A stretch of DNA of 64,000 nucleotides from Poronia punctata (lineage: Eukaryota; Ascomycota; Sordariomycetes; Xylariales; Xylariaceae), in contig MU401485.1 in the NCBI GenBank assembly GCA_022579005.1, positions 186,001 through 250,000 on the forward strand, written 5' to 3'. A model generated the notes under the pieces. That model made no database searches and was not told where the DNA came from. It worked only from the letters and a program-made list of their open reading frames with translations. Each line of letters opens with the position of its first letter. Position 1 is the first letter of the stretch. The position numbers were made by a program, and so were the translations under genes. Below, one piece after another: positions 49,929-62,339 of the stretch.

Positions 49929-50863
49929 TTTGATGGTTATGGTGGTGCCTTCAGAAACATTCGATGTCAGCATCACCATCAGTGTCTAGAAATAAACAGC
50001 GATACCACTGGGAGACAGTTTCTGGCTGACTGCAGGTATGAAGCCGTATGGCATCATAGAGAAGTGCGAAGAATATGAGGACTAAACGAATAACGTGGCA
50101 TGAGAGGCGCAGCGTACCTTGTCTTTTAGACCACTGGGATCACCGATCACATTCACAGACCACAGAGCACAGAGGCTCGCGCCGCAGAAGGTTTGCGCAA
50201 GGGTAATTTACAAATCGTCTTTGTCCACAAGTGCTTATAGGACAGACGCAATGGTGTTGAGAAGGGACGAGAGAAGAAGGTTGCGTAAATGAACCTTCCA
50301 AAGCAACAATATTATACGTTGTAGGTATTCGAGATATCGAAGCTGACGTTGCAATACAAGAGTACCTACTCGTACGATACAGGAGTAGGTCTGACACTTT
50401 AAACTTTTGAATTGGTCTCAGATGATAAGGTACCGAACTTGAAAGTAGGTACCTTTTCGCATTAAGAATGCCAGGGGGGCTTCCAAGGGTTATACTTAAC
50501 CTAGTATAGAAGCAGGAGAGGCTTATGCGGATGCCAACGTACGTAAAATTCTAGTAGGAACTTAGTACACATTACCTCGCGCCAGGCAGGTACCTACTTG
50601 TAAACAGTGCTAACTTTGGGGCTCTCATTACGTGTAGTTACCTGCTGCTGAACCCCACACACCAAGGTATCTAATTTAACTAGGTACCTGCATTTACACG
50701 TATAATAACCCTTCGTAACTTTCTTATCGTCTTATCGATCGATGCTAAACGGGACATTTTTCTGATTTCATTCCAAGAGTAAGTTGAGAAGTAGGTATCC
50801 CTCAATTCCGCGGGCTCTTCTTTGCGCTACGAATCTCACTACTTCGGTATCTACACATCAACA
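49929..50863. other. Divergent spacer TM9SF / LCP5, 0.93 kb
   Basis: Shared upstream region. One exact CTACTCGTA motif lies at 50366-50374, and several TAGGTACC strings lie at 50430-50690. No gene. Confidence 0.5.
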
Positions 50864-51994
50864 ATGGCAGCGACAATCACTTTGCCAGCACTTCTGAACT
50901 CTTTAACAGGTTCTTTAAATTCAGCCGTTGAAGCCGCGCCGAAACTGGCCGGCATTGACGAGACAGAACATGGCGTCTCTCTTCTCGACGTTAAGAACGA
51001 GCTGTTATTATCCTACCTCCAGAACCTTGTCTTCTTAATATTGATAAAAATACGAAATGCGAAGAGCGGTGGTTCTGATGCAAGCGAGACCCCCGAAATC
51101 ACAGATGACGTTGTCAAGAAATTAGTTGAGCTCCGGCTTTATCTAGATAAGGGTGTCCGTCCGCTGGAGGAGCGCTTGCGCTTCCAACTCGACAAGATCA
51201 TCCGCGCAGTAGACGAGGCAGACCGGAAAGAGAAAATGGCCGGAGAGGAGGCCGACGCTAGCGAATCCGAATCCGAAGACGACAACGATGCTGGAGAAGA
51301 CGCTGTAGACGGTCGCGAATCGAACGCCAATGCGCGGAGCCAGGCGAACGATACTCAGCATGCTCCTTCATTCGGCAACTTCGCAGCGCCCGTATCAGTA
51401 GGCATGGCTGCCGCAGCACAAGATAAGACCGGCGTTTACCGGCCTCCCAAGATCACACCTACCGTAATGCCCACGACAGAGCGGCGAGAGCGGAAGGAAC
51501 GACGGCCGATGAAGTCCGCCACAATTAACGAGTACATTGCGGACGAACTCTCAACCGCGCCTTCGGCGCTCCCTAGTGTAGGGTCCAACGTCGTGTTTGG
51601 CGGCAGGAAAGTCAAGACAGCAATGGAGCGCGAAGATGAAGAGCGTAGACGCGACTTCGAAGAGACCAACATGGTCCGCTTGCCTAAAGACAGCAAGAAA
51701 CAGCGGGCCGAGAAGAGCAAGATGGAGCGCCGCAGTGCGAAGATGAGCTTCGGTGGAGAGGAATGGCGAGACCTTGGCGAGGGTGTAGATCGCATCGACA
51801 AGTTGACAAGGCGGAAAGAAGGCAACAGTAGATCCACTAAAGCGTTACTGGAAATGAGTCGCAAGAGGGGACGCGATACTACAGATAGCAATCGCGGTTC
51901 TGGCTTCAGTGAGGTAACCAAAGAAATCGGCGAACGGTTTCACAAGAAGTTGAAAGTTATGGAAGGCGGGCGGAGAGATCGAGGCAAACGATAA
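50864..51994 (+). CDS. LCP5: Lcp5/neuroguidin, U3 snoRNP-associated ribosome biogenesis factor
   Basis: A single exon encodes 376 residues from MAATITLPALL; an upstream in-frame Met at 50822 would add 14. The N-terminal Sas10/Utp3/C1D domain has GVSLLDVKNELLLSYLQNLV, then FLILIKIRN and KLVELRLYLDKGVRPLEERL. An acidic stretch follows (SESESEDDNDAGED). The conserved block GVYRPPKITPTVMP comes next, and the C-terminal half is Lys/Arg-rich, ending in the Sas10 C-terminal-like motif KKLKVMEGGRRDRGKR. The factor is needed for 18S rRNA processing in the nucleolus. The basic end provides nuclear localisation. The gene is convergent with the monooxygenase (233 bp between stops). Confidence 0.93.
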   Translation: MAATITLPALLNSLTGSLNSAVEAAPKLAGIDETEHGVSLLDVKNELLLSYLQNLVFLILIKIRNAKSGGSDASETPEITDDVVKKLVELRLYLDKGVRPLEERLRFQLDKIIRAVDEADRKEKMAGEEADASESESEDDNDAGEDAVDGRESNANARSQANDTQHAPSFGNFAAPVSVGMAAAAQDKTGVYRPPKITPTVMPTTERRERKERRPMKSATINEYIADELSTAPSALPSVGSNVVFGGRKVKTAMEREDEERRRDFEETNMVRLPKDSKKQRAEKSKMERRSAKMSFGGEEWRDLGEGVDRIDKLTRRKEGNSRSTKALLEMSRKRGRDTTDSNRGSGFSEVTKEIGERFHKKLKVMEGGRRDRGKR

Positions 51995-52227
51995 TACAGA
52001 TAAAAACACGGGCACGCCAAATGCGAGAAGCAACTATCCAAATGAAGATATTGCTTATTACGAGAACATTTCAAATTGCACTTCAGCGCATCATACGCGC
52101 ATTCACAAACCTGCACCTAGTAATAGCCGTCCAAGATTCTCGCCCTACCCAACCATGCTATTCAAGATGCATTGGTTATGGAGAAAGGGAACGCTCTTCG
52201 ACCTCCGCATCGCATCAATACACCTCG

Positions 52228-53912
52228 CTAGAAACTCCGGCCGATGTCCGGATTATCCTTGCCCTGATACATGCCCATTCCATTACGTATTTTCTCCTCC
52301 GTCTCAACTACCCGCCTGGGCAACGCCATACCCAGGCCAAAAAAGACAAAGAAGGCCCATTTCCACCGGAAGGGATTGATTGTAACGCAAAAGGTGAACC
52401 ACCATACGAGCTCGAGGTAGGTGAAGAAGTCAAAGGCGCCAGTCGGTGCGAAAAGCTTCAGCAGCTTGGTCATGTCGATCCACCTCTCCATCCAGAAACT
52501 AGATGGCCGTGTCAAGGGGTCTATAAGGAACATGAGAAGAATGCGCGTGTATATTCCGATATGCCAGTTGCCGACCGTGCCGATCGCAGAGATGTACGTG
52601 CAGTTGATGGCAGAGATGGAAGGATGCTTGGTTGGGAACGTCTGCAAGTACCAATTCGGAGGGCCGTAGGGTTCTTCAAAGCAGTCTTGGGGTAGGAAGT
52701 CCAATGAAGGACGTTTAAAACCGGTAGCCATGACGACCATGTCCCCGTTGATGTCGACATGGCGGCCGGGGCCGTCCTTGGGCACACCTCTGTCGCGCTT
52801 GTTGACGGATACCCCACCCTCGTAGAAAGACTTGATATCGCCTCGCACCCATTCAGCATCGCCACTTCGGAACCTTTTCATGATATCCGAATTTACCATG
52901 GGAGTATCGGTGAAAATGCCCTTGCCGTCGGGAGAAAGGTCTTGTAGGTCTCGATAAAACAGTTTCTTGAGCAGGAGCTCGGGAATCCAGGAAAAGATGG
53001 TCTCCTGGCCCCAGATGTTGAGGGACAGCAGAATGTCGATGATGACGTTACGGGGTATGATCCATTTTTCGCTGCGTGACAGGATATACACCTTCTTCGC
53101 GCCCTCTTGGTATGCGTATTCCACCGCCTCGACGGCGCTTGCTCCGCCTCCAATGATAATCATGGTCTTGTCCTTCACGTCAACCCTAAAGCACGTGAAC
53201 TGTTAGCCACCACGGAAGCGCAAACGGAACGGCAACGAGGAGGGTAGAGGGCTAGCTTACCCTGTCAGCCGGCTCGAATGGTACACGGGCTTCCGAAATT
53301 CCTCCATGCCATCTACATGGGGCATCTTAGGATCACCGCAAGTGCCAACGGCCGCAATGATGCCGTCGAAGCGGCCGTTTGCGGTATTGTTTATGATCCA
53401 ACGGCCCTGATCATCCTGGTAGACCTTGTCGACTTTAGTCTCGAACTTGGTCCGCGTATCCAGCCCGTATTTCTCCCATAGCTGTCTGACTTGACTGAGG
53501 ATTTGTTGTCGGTCGGGATACCCACGGTCCCAGTGGATAGAAGGGTGAAAGCGGAACATGGCAGAATGGATCTGCAAACTGGACGTGGTGTTCACATTCT
53601 AAAGACCACGTTAGTTGGCATTACCATCTCCTAAGAAGCTCCTCTCGGATCACTTACACTCCAGATTCCTCCCAGGTTCTTTTTGGTGCCAGCCTCGAAA
53701 ATAACCACGTCGAACCCATGACCGATACAATGCGCCGCCGATGAGACTCCCGTGATGCCTGCGCCAATAATAGCAATCTTGGGCCTTCCTATACGTGAAC
53801 TAGGACGGGGAGGGGTGGGCGCCAATATTAGTTCTAACAGCCATTGATAGACCTGGTAGACAAAGAGGAACGGATGAAATAGCGGATTTCGCAGTCGAGT
53901 CAGGCCCTCCAT
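52228..53912 (-). CDS. FAD-dependent flavin-containing monooxygenase
   Basis: Exons 53912-53658, 53598-53261 and 53185-52228 encode about 516 residues. A hydrophobic N-terminal helix (FLFVYQVYQWLLELIL) precedes the FAD motif IAIIGAGITGVSSA (GxGxxG at 50-55). The FMO/Baeyer-Villiger region reads FRKPVYHSSRLTGVDVKDK. A second Rossmann motif MIIIGGGASAVEA, for NADPH, lies near 205-220, and VVMATGFKRPSLDFLP is the ATG-containing motif. The C-terminus has more hydrophobic segments (FFTYLELVWWFTFC, WAFFVFFGLGMAL), so the enzyme is probably attached to a membrane. It would oxygenate a soft nucleophile or ketone. Substrate unknown. The frame is continuous across both introns (phases 0 and 2). Confidence 0.88.
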
Positions 53913-55143
53913 CTTTAAACAAATCTATGTAATTGAACCAAATAAGGGGAAAACTAGTCTGAATTACAAGCGAAGTCCCTGCTTCCGCTGATATTTTATA
54001 TTTCGAGGTTTTATTGAAACCGCCGATAGTTTCGAATTCAAAGAGTTTGTAATCCTTGTACCTATGACATCACCGATTCTGGTTTATGTCATCGTAAGTT
54101 GTTTTGCATGTGATTCACATGCTTAAACAGGTAATTCACCTACGAGTATAGCGTATGTGGAGTCAAGCTACCCAGCAATTGCACACTACTGCAGGTACCG
54201 CACTCTATCTTTCATTTTTTACGTAGGAATTGTACTCGTACGTGTATTGACAATATCCCCCTTTAGCTCGTTGGTATTCCAGTCTTGCGCTGACTTGAAA
54301 TTGGTCCAACCTTGACCGTCATGGAGCCAATGCAGGCTCAACTCGCCTACCTAGACTTTCCAATACATAAACTCACACACTTGATGTCTAAGTATGTTGG
54401 TATGAGTCCAGTTCTAAATGTGAGAGGCTCTGGCCAGCTAAGCTTGTCATGGATCCGTTGACTTGACGCTGTGGTGATAAGGTAGTGCATGCCACGGAAA
54501 GCCCCTGAATGTACATGCGTGAACATTCATACAGAGATATACCGTGGAAACCAGGGCCAGATGGCGACCGTTGATTTTCGTCTCGCCCCTTCGCCCCTTC
54601 TGATATCCACATTTGCATCTTTCCCCTTCGTATCGTTCTACATTCTTCTTTTTCCTGAGACATTTAGTGGTGGCTTAGGAACCCTAGGCTGGAGCAAGCT
54701 CGACGCGGGTAACGTCCTTTAGAGCCGTAACAAGGGGATACCCTGTTGTTGATTATGGTAGTTGTCCACAATGACTCACTGGGGATACTAACAATAGCAC
54801 GCTCGGGGACCATCCTCTCCTTTCCGCGCATTATACTAGGATCAAGTCTTGTTGTTGGAATTAAAAGACAAAGAGACTTCGTGGAGGCTGTTAGACGAAA
54901 CAAACAACCAGCTCAAGCAAACAACCAGGAAGGATGAAGAAGTAACCCAACATACCCTTTGTCCGGTCCTCATCGCATTTTGTCAAGACCACCATAAAAA
55001 CCCCCCGGCAGAACCTACCAAGACTAAGAGCCCATAGCCTTTGTTAAAGTAAGATCACAGCACCAGAAAACACATTGCATTACACGTCGGAATATCGTGT
55101 GACGCACAGTACTTGCATCATCTGACAGGTACTCGAACTGCTT
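53913..55143. other. Intergenic, 1.2 kb
   Basis: Divergent spacer with 8-mers TACGAGTA at about 54141 and TACTCGTA at about 54233. I see no gene or RNA. Confidence 0.5.
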
Positions 55144-55674
55144 GTGATGGCCAAGGAAAAAATGGCCCCGACCCGTTATCAACCACGAAGAGCTGCGAAA
55201 AAGCCGTCGCAAAGGGAGAAGAAGGGCAGAGCAGCAGCCAAAGAGTTGGGAAAGTCGGAGACTGGGCGGGTGTTGAAGGCTCATAAACCCGCCGGGGATG
55301 TGAAGACCAAGATCACACTGCGGAGTAAAGCCAGCCAGAAGGCCAGGAAGAAGCTCCAGGAAGCGCTTATCAAGAGAGTCGATGCTCGTGACCCCGAAGA
55401 AGCAGCAGCAGAGCAAATGCGACTATTCCGTTCCGCCGGCACCTCATACACTCCGAACAACACCGGACGCGTCAACGTTCCCTCGCCAGACGACAAGCTG
55501 CAGAGGGCGGTGCGGTGTGCTCCTAGCGTGCTGTACCGAAGACTCATCGAGGCGCAGAAGCCTGCCGGAGTACCTCTCCAGGTGTGGGAAGAGTACGTGC
55601 GTCTTGGCGATTACATTTACGGGGACACATTCAAAACCGAAGGAGAGGATTTGCCAATGTCGAATTCGTCTTAG
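55144..55674 (+). CDS. Basic protein of unknown function
   Basis: A single exon encodes 176 residues (or 175/169 from the next Mets). The first 80 residues are extremely basic, with NLS-like runs (PRRAAKKPSQREKKGRAAAK and KARKKLQEALIKRVDARD). The C-terminal half is more ordinary (APSVLYRRLIEAQKPAGVPL, then VWEEYVRLGDYIYGDTF). No signal peptide or known domain is visible. The absence of introns and the consistent composition suggest a real gene. A nuclear or nucleolar role is a guess from charge alone. Confidence 0.55.
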   Translation: MMAKEKMAPTRYQPRRAAKKPSQREKKGRAAAKELGKSETGRVLKAHKPAGDVKTKITLRSKASQKARKKLQEALIKRVDARDPEEAAAEQMRLFRSAGTSYTPNNTGRVNVPSPDDKLQRAVRCAPSVLYRRLIEAQKPAGVPLQVWEEYVRLGDYIYGDTFKTEGEDLPMSNSS

Positions 55675-56697
55675 GAGGAGGTAAAATTGACAGGTCTCTC
55701 TAACGCCTTGATGCCTATGAGAAGACGAAAAGCGATCTTACGATTTTAAGGAGGATGATTAAGGAGGATGGCGCGTTTTAGGTGGCGACACCCCAAAAGG
55801 ACCCCAATTCGACACGCAAGTTACTGGCACCCTACGTAAGACTTGCTCAATTCATGTTTCTTTTGTTGTTTTTAGTTTTAGTCATTTTTCTGGTCTTTGT
55901 CAAATACATTACTCTTTTTGGTCTTATTCAAGTCGTTTGTTGCATGGAGAATTGGAGATACCTTACTGACATAGTTTTCATCGCAAAGCATTGGTGGACT
56001 ACCTACTTACCTACCTTCCTAACACCTTTGGTTTGTACCCTTCCGTGTATATGTAGATGCTACATACATACACCATGTAAATACAGACAAGTTCATACCA
56101 AAGAACACGGATCTTTTCCATGTTCTACTCGTATTGTAACGTTATCCGCCTTTCGGGCGAGATAGGTTGACTGATTCTATTATCGGCTAATAAGCCTAAA
56201 ACGAGCTTTCTGTAGCCTAAAGCCTAGACTTTCTTGCCCACCTGTCCTACAGCAGAGAGACAAATAGTCGCTAGGAGGCTGTTCCGGATATCTGAAAAGA
56301 AGTAAAAGATGTGACATCTTATTTAGACGTGCATAGGTAATGTATTACGTGTAGGTAGGTAGTAACGAACACTCAAAACCCCACCCGGTGAGATCTCAGA
56401 TACTTTCCTAGATTGCGCCATCCCGCGCCACCACGGCTTTAGACCGGCCCCACGTATCTACGTGCGTGACTCCCCCAGTATATGCATATTCCAGCGCAGG
56501 TAATAGTAAATACCTACTCGTACAACAAGCGATTAAGGTACCTAGGTATCTAACCTAGGGTATATGTTTCTGGATATCACCAGTTGGTACCGTTTGACTC
56601 GGAACTTCTTCTCCTCACGCTCATCTTCATCTTTGTGAGAGGAGGGCCAGTCAACCCCAAAGGAGCCTCATAAATCCCACCCACAGTCCCATTCACC
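55675..56697. other. Intergenic, 1.0 kb; permease promoter side
   Basis: Two exact CTACTCGTA motifs lie at 56125-56133 and 56514-56522, the latter 176 bp before the permease start codon. A hydrophobic open frame at 55782-56165 looks incidental. Confidence 0.5.
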
Positions 56698-58491
56698 ATG
56701 GCGGCCGAGAGTGGAGAAACGAGGCCGCTGCTCTCTGATGGTCAAGAGACGGACAATGAGCACCGCCCATTGATCGACCCCGGCCATGTTGCTGAGAGTG
56801 CAGATGAGGTTGAGGCACAGAGAGGGTTGTTTTCGAGGAATCTGGGCACCGCTGAAGCCTTTGCCATCGTGATCAGTATCGTTATTGGAAGTGGCATATT
56901 CACCTCACCTGGCTCTATCGACACCAATGTCCCTTCGCCTGGTGTAGCTCTGGTGGTTTGGCTGGTTGGCGGACTCCTAGCATGGACAGGAGCTTCGACC
57001 ATGGCCGAGCTGGGCACGGCGATACCCGGCGAAGGCGGCGTGCAGCCTTATTTACGGTATATCTTCGGCGACCTCGCTGGATTTTTAGCAGCTTGGACCT
57101 GGGTTGTCGCTGTGATGCCGGCCACCCTGGCAACACTTAGCATCGTGTTCGTCGAGAGCATCTACTCAGCCGCCGGCATCACCGATCAGGCCGACAGGAT
57201 CGAGCATAAACTGCTCGCCATACTGATATTGACCGTTATCAGTGTAGCCAATTCGATCAACACCAAAGCTAGCACGCGACTCAACAGTTTCTTCGTCGTC
57301 ACTAAGTTCTTGACCATCGGGGCTATCGTCGTCGCAGGGCTCGCTGTCGTCATAATTGTAGCCACACAGAGCACTGGCCACCCCCCGGGTGACCATGTCG
57401 GCGGTCATGACTGGTTCAGCAAGCCTTGGTTTGGAACTCGGCCGACGGTAAACCCGGATGGGAGTACAACTGATTGGGATCGCCTGAGCGAATGGGAGAT
57501 ATTGGGTCACTATTCTACCGCAATCTACGGAGCCTTGTGGGCTTACTCAGGCTGGGACAAGGTATTTAATGCTTATTTTTATTTCCGTCGACGGTTCTGT
57601 GCCGATGAAGGACTAGGGGACTAACAAATATACGGTCAGGCCATATATGTTTCGGCTGAGCTTTCTGCACCGGCAACACAGCTACCCCTTGCCATCAACA
57701 GTGCTATCCCTACCATCGTATTTTGCTTCATCGCAGCCAATGCAGCCTACTACATATTATTGCCGTGGGACGTAGTGTCCACGACAGACAGTGTCGCTGT
57801 GGTATGTCCAACCCCTTTCCCACTCTATGAGAACATAATAAACTGACAAGACCCCGGGACGAAGACGGCTATAACACGACTTTTAGGTCGAGGATTCGGC
57901 ATTGTAGCCGCCATATTCATCTGTTTAGTCGTGGCAGGGTCTCTACTGGGTAATTCTTTCGTCGCTAGTCGCATGACGGTAGCAGCCGCGAACAGGGATT
58001 GGCTCCCTCGTGTTTTCGCTCGCCTCGGCCGAATCGTTAGCATCAAGACGGAAACCGAAGGCGATGATGATGAGGAAGTGAACGAGCACGGAACAACAAC
58101 AGAAACCGCCGAAGACCCGTCGGTAGTGCTGGACGCAGTTGCATCCGACGCGCCAATCAATGCCGTTATGTTATCCGCCATCCTCACGGCTTTCTACATC
58201 CTCGTGGGTAATTTCCGCGCTCTCCTCACCTTCAACGGCCTCGGGGAGTACTCGTTCTTCTTCCTGACCGTGCTGGGCGCCATCATATTACGGTACCGCG
58301 AGCCGGACCTCAAGCGTCCGTACAAGCCTTTCATCTTGGTACCGGCCGTCTTCGCAGTGCTAAGCGGATTTGTGCTCGTCAGGGGCGCGATATTTGCACC
58401 AGTTCCCGCAGCCGTGCTAGTGGGGCTTTGGATCCTTGGTGGCTTGGTGTATTATGGGAGAAGGGAATATGCCCGGCGCAGGGCAGGTTAA
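56698..58491 (+). CDS. LAT-type amino acid permease (APC superfamily)
   Basis: Exons 56698-57561, 57640-57801 and 57865-58491 encode about 550 residues. A 45-residue acidic N-tail is followed by the APC signature AEAFAIVISIVIGSGIFTSPGS (first helix, unwound at GSGIF). Then come WTGASTMAELGTAIPGEGG, WAYSGWDK|AIYVSAEL (joined by splicing) and QLPLAINSAIPTIV. Further on are SLLGNSFVASRMTVAAANRD and YREPDLKRPYKPFILVPAVF. The topology of about 12 helices and the GWDK..YVSAEL motif place it with Mup1-like and LAT1-like exchangers rather than yeast general permeases. It probably imports neutral or sulphur amino acids across the plasma membrane. The third acceptor (57864) was chosen because it alone keeps the frame open. 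A further micro-exon in intron 1 cannot be excluded. Confidence 0.88.
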
Positions 58492-58899
58492 TTACCGAGG
58501 AATGAAGGACTGGGACAGGGAATGAAGTAGCCTTGTTGAACATGCATCTGTCTGGCTTACTACTGTTTGCAATATAGAAACCTGCCCTGGTTGGCCTTTG
58601 TTATACCTACTTATCAAGATGTAAATGGTGCCGTCTAATATGGTCTGGACCTTGTAAACCTGAAGACCTAACCATAGCTGATGAACGCAGTCAAGTAACA
58701 TTTCCTCAGAACTCGGCCATATTTGGTATTCGTGCTACACAAACCAAATCACCTCAGTAACTAGATATAAATGCAACAATAATAAAGGGTCTTTTGGTTG
58801 TAGAGTGAGGATTACTAGTAAGAGAGTAAAGGAGACCCGGGGCTTTTTACCGGACTACCTACTACATAAAGCTGTTGTACAGGACGATGGTACAATCAA
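58492..58899. other. Intergenic, 0.4 kb
   Basis: 3' flank of the permease and 5' flank of the tRNA. No other feature is visible. Confidence 0.5.
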
Positions 58900-58997
58900 G
58901 GCAAGATGGCCGAGTTGGTTATGGCGTGAGGTTAAGGTCACCTTAGCACAGTTTCCTCATGGAGCAATCCGCGTGGGTTCAAGTCCCACTCTTGTCA
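58900..58997 (+). tRNA. tRNA-Leu(AAG) with a 16-nt intron
   Basis: The acceptor stem GGCAAGA pairs with TCTTGTC (58990-58996; one G-T pair), with discriminator A at 58997. The D-arm is GCC..GGC. The anticodon stem TGAGG (58927-58931) pairs with CCTCA once a 16-nt intron after the base 3' of the anticodon is removed. The anticodon is AAG at 58934-58936. The long class II variable arm TGGA/TCCG, expected for leucine tRNA, is present. The T-arm is GTGGG-TTCAAGT-CCCAC. The TGGCCGAGT...GG box A and GGTTCAAGTCC box B are intact. Confidence 0.93.
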
Positions 58998-59005
58998 ACG
59001 ATTTA

Positions 59006-59013
59006 TTTTTTTT
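59006..59013 (+). terminator. RNA polymerase III terminator of tRNA-Leu
   Basis: A run of eight T begins nine bases after the end of the tRNA, the normal pol III stop signal. More T-runs follow at 59020-59040. Confidence 0.8.
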
Positions 59014-59109
59014 CCTTCTTTTTTTTCCCCCTGTTTTTTATACCACTTGAGGTTCACGATTTTTTCATGTCTTCATTATACACAGGGTTGTAAATTAGTA
59101 ATACTAATG

Positions 59110-59200
59110 TAGTAATTGCCTATATTAATACTATATATAGTTAGTAATAGCCTATACTAATACTATATAGGTTAGTAAATGCCTATACTAATATTATATG
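59110..59200. repeat. Direct repeat of about 36 bp (TAGTAAT-GCCTATACTAATACTATATA type)
   Basis: Three imperfect units, each containing GCCTATAYTAATAYTATAT preceded by TAGTAA, lie in tandem next to the tRNA gene at the start of the AT-rich block. Confidence 0.7.
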
Positions 59201-59451
59201 TAGTAATACTACTATAGTATATAGTAGTACTACAATTACTATAAAATACTAATTTTTAATTAAAAAAACAGTGTAAATACTATATAAAAAAGCAAAACGC
59301 TATTATATGTATAGTGTAAATATACAGTGTTTAGTAAAGATGCACTATATATAATTTAATTAACTTTTTTACTTTTAAAAAATAAAAAAAACAATTAAAA
59401 AAAAATTGAAAAAATTCGGAAAAATTTGGAAAAAATTCGGAAAAATTATTG

Positions 59452-59503
59452 TAGTAATTTTGTAGTAATTGTAGTAATACTAAAAATTACTACAAAATTA
59501 CTA
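59452..59503. repeat. Perfect 18-bp inverted repeat in the AT-rich block
   Basis: TAGTAATTTTGTAGTAAT at 59452-59469 is the exact reverse complement of 59486-59503, separated by 16 bp. It sits among other TAGTAAT direct repeats. Confidence 0.85.
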
Positions 59504-62339
59504 TACTTTTTATAGTATAGTAATAGCTTATATTAATACTATATTAATATTAAAATCTTGTTACTATATCGTTATTATATATAGTAATACTATATATAGT
59601 ACTAATTACTATATACTAATTTAACAACCTTGATTATATAGTAAGGGGTTATTAAAAACAAGCAGCACGATATTTTATATTAAAACTTAATATATTTAAT
59701 AATATATAATATAACTATAATATAGTTTAATATCTATTAAAAATAAAGGTATATAACGGCTATTATTAGCTTTTATCTTATATAAGTACTTATAATATAC
59801 CTATTTTTTTTATTTAAATATTAAATGTTGTAAATAAATTATAAAGAAGCAAGGCTTTAAAAGGTAACTTGATTTTATTGCTAGAAATTCTAAAGTAAAG
59901 AGAAAAAGAAAAAAAAGCTTTTAAGATCTTGTTAAGTATGCAAGCTTATATACATATAAAATAGTAGGGCTGCAGCTACTTATAAGTATAGGCTTTAGTA
60001 TTTATTATTTTAAGGAAGTAATAGCTATAAGCTACTTAATTAGCTATATTGCTATTAACTAATTTATAACTACTTTTTTTTTAAAAAAAATAACTTATTT
60101 TAAAGCATAGCCTAGCTTTAAACTAGTATTTTTTAAGTTTTTAATTAATTGCTTTTTAACTAAAAAAAGATTGCTTTAAATATTTACTTATTTATTATAA
60201 TAGTTTAAGCCTTTATACTATTGCGCTATAGTATAGTTTTTTTATAATTAATTATATAAATTTAAGTATATAAAGTAGCTTTTATTACGCGTTCTTTTTA
60301 TAAATTTTCTATATTTTGCTTTTTATAGTTGCTACTTTATTATTATTAACATATAGCACGTTAAATTTATTTTAGTTAGCAGCTTATAGCTACTTTTTAA
60401 GCTATTTAAGTAGTTTAGCAGCTTTTAAGTATGCTTTATAAAACTTTTTTAATAGCTTTGCGCTATTTTTAAAGTTTTTTGCTATATATTATTTATTATT
60501 TATATTTTATTTTTTTTAGTACACTTTATATTATAGCTTATTATAGTATAGTTTTAATATATATATTTTTTTAATTATAAATTTTTTTTTACTTACTAGT
60601 TTTACTTATAAGCTTTTAAGATTTTTAAATTTTTATTTTAGTAAAGGATTGTTAAAGTATTTTTGCAAATAGTTAGCATAAAACTTATTAGTTATTTTTT
60701 ATAATAAAAGTACTTTAAAAATATAAGTATTTTTATTATAAGTTAGTATTTAAAATTTTTGCTAGGTTATAAAATAGTTTAACTTATTAAATAGTTAGTT
60801 AGTAAGCTAAAATTAGCGCTTTTTTATAATAAATATAAAGTTTTTTATATTAAAGTTAAGGTTTTTTTAACTTTTGTTTACTTGCTTTATTATACGTTTT
60901 TATATTTGTTAAAGGTTTGCTTTTATAGTATTAATATAATTTTAAATTTTCTAAGCGCGTTTTTATATACTTTTATATAATTGCTATTTTTTAAAATATA
61001 AAGTATTTAGTTTTTTTTTAATAGTTTTGTTTTTTTAATTAAAATAAAAAAGTATAAAAAAGCCTATTTTTACTTTATAAAGCAAAAGTTTAGTTAATTT
61101 ATATAGTATAGCAGCTTATATATAGTTTATAGCTAGTATATGTTTTAACTAATTATTTTAGTAATAGTTTATATATAGTTATAATTATTAGTTTAAGTAT
61201 TTATTTATTATTTTTGCTTATTTTACTATTTTATAGTAATTTATAAAAGCTAAAGTTTAAGTAATTTTTAGTATTTTTACTAGTTTGTTTATAAAAGCTA
61301 AAATAAATTAAAGTTTTTTATTAAATATAATTATAATTAAAAGTTTAAAAACTTTAAAAGGTTTTTTATAATATATTTAAGCTGCTTATTAAGTAATAAC
61401 TTTAGTAGTATATAAAATAGTTTATACTTTTTTGCTTAATTTATTTACTATTATTATTATATTATTATAACTATATTTATTTTTTAATATTTATTTAAAA
61501 TTAATTACTAAGTAATGCTATATGCAATTTAGTATTAATAGTAGTATTAACTTACTTAGTATTTTGTTTTTTAAAACTTTTGCTAGTTAGCATTATAAAT
61601 AGTTAGCTATATACTTATTATAGTTTTTTTTTAATTTTAGCTATTAGTAATACTTAGCTACTAAGTAGCAAGTTTTTTTTTTTTTAAAGTATACTATAAG
61701 TATTTATTTATATGCTTTTATAATTAACTTTATATATAAGTATAGTAAGTTTAAAACTATTAGTTATTTTTTATATGTTGTTAACTTATTTTATAATATT
61801 TATAGGTTTTTTGTTTTTTTTATTATTATTTACGCTTTTTGCTAATATATTTACATTTTTAAGTTATTTTTATTTTTATTTAATATTTTATTAATTAACT
61901 AAAAACTTATAAGGTTTTTTATTACTTTTTAAAGTTTAAATGCTAATATTTTAGTAAGTAGGTTTTATATTTATAAACTAGCAAACTTAAACACTATAAG
62001 CTTAAAAAAGGTTATATAGTATTGCTGTTTTTTTTTTTTTTATAAAACTATGTTTTTTTGCTTTTATAATAAAGCATTTATAGCAACGTTTTTTTTGCTA
62101 AGCTTATAAGTAATTATAAAATTATACTTTATAAATAATATAAACTATTTTGCTTATTATAAATTAAAACGTTGCTTAGTGCTAAAATATTTTAAGGCTT
62201 TATAGTTTATAATTATTATAAATAGCTTTTTTTATTAATATTTAATTAACTTTACTTTTTATTTTTTTAATATTAGTACTACTACTAATATTTTTTTATT
62301 ATAAATGTTATAATTAAGCTTTGCGTTTTTTATAGTTTT

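Noticed and set aside
55782..56165. Hydrophobic 127-codon frame downstream of the basic protein
   Set aside because: It starts in the 3' flank; composition follows T-rich DNA and has no family-like motif.
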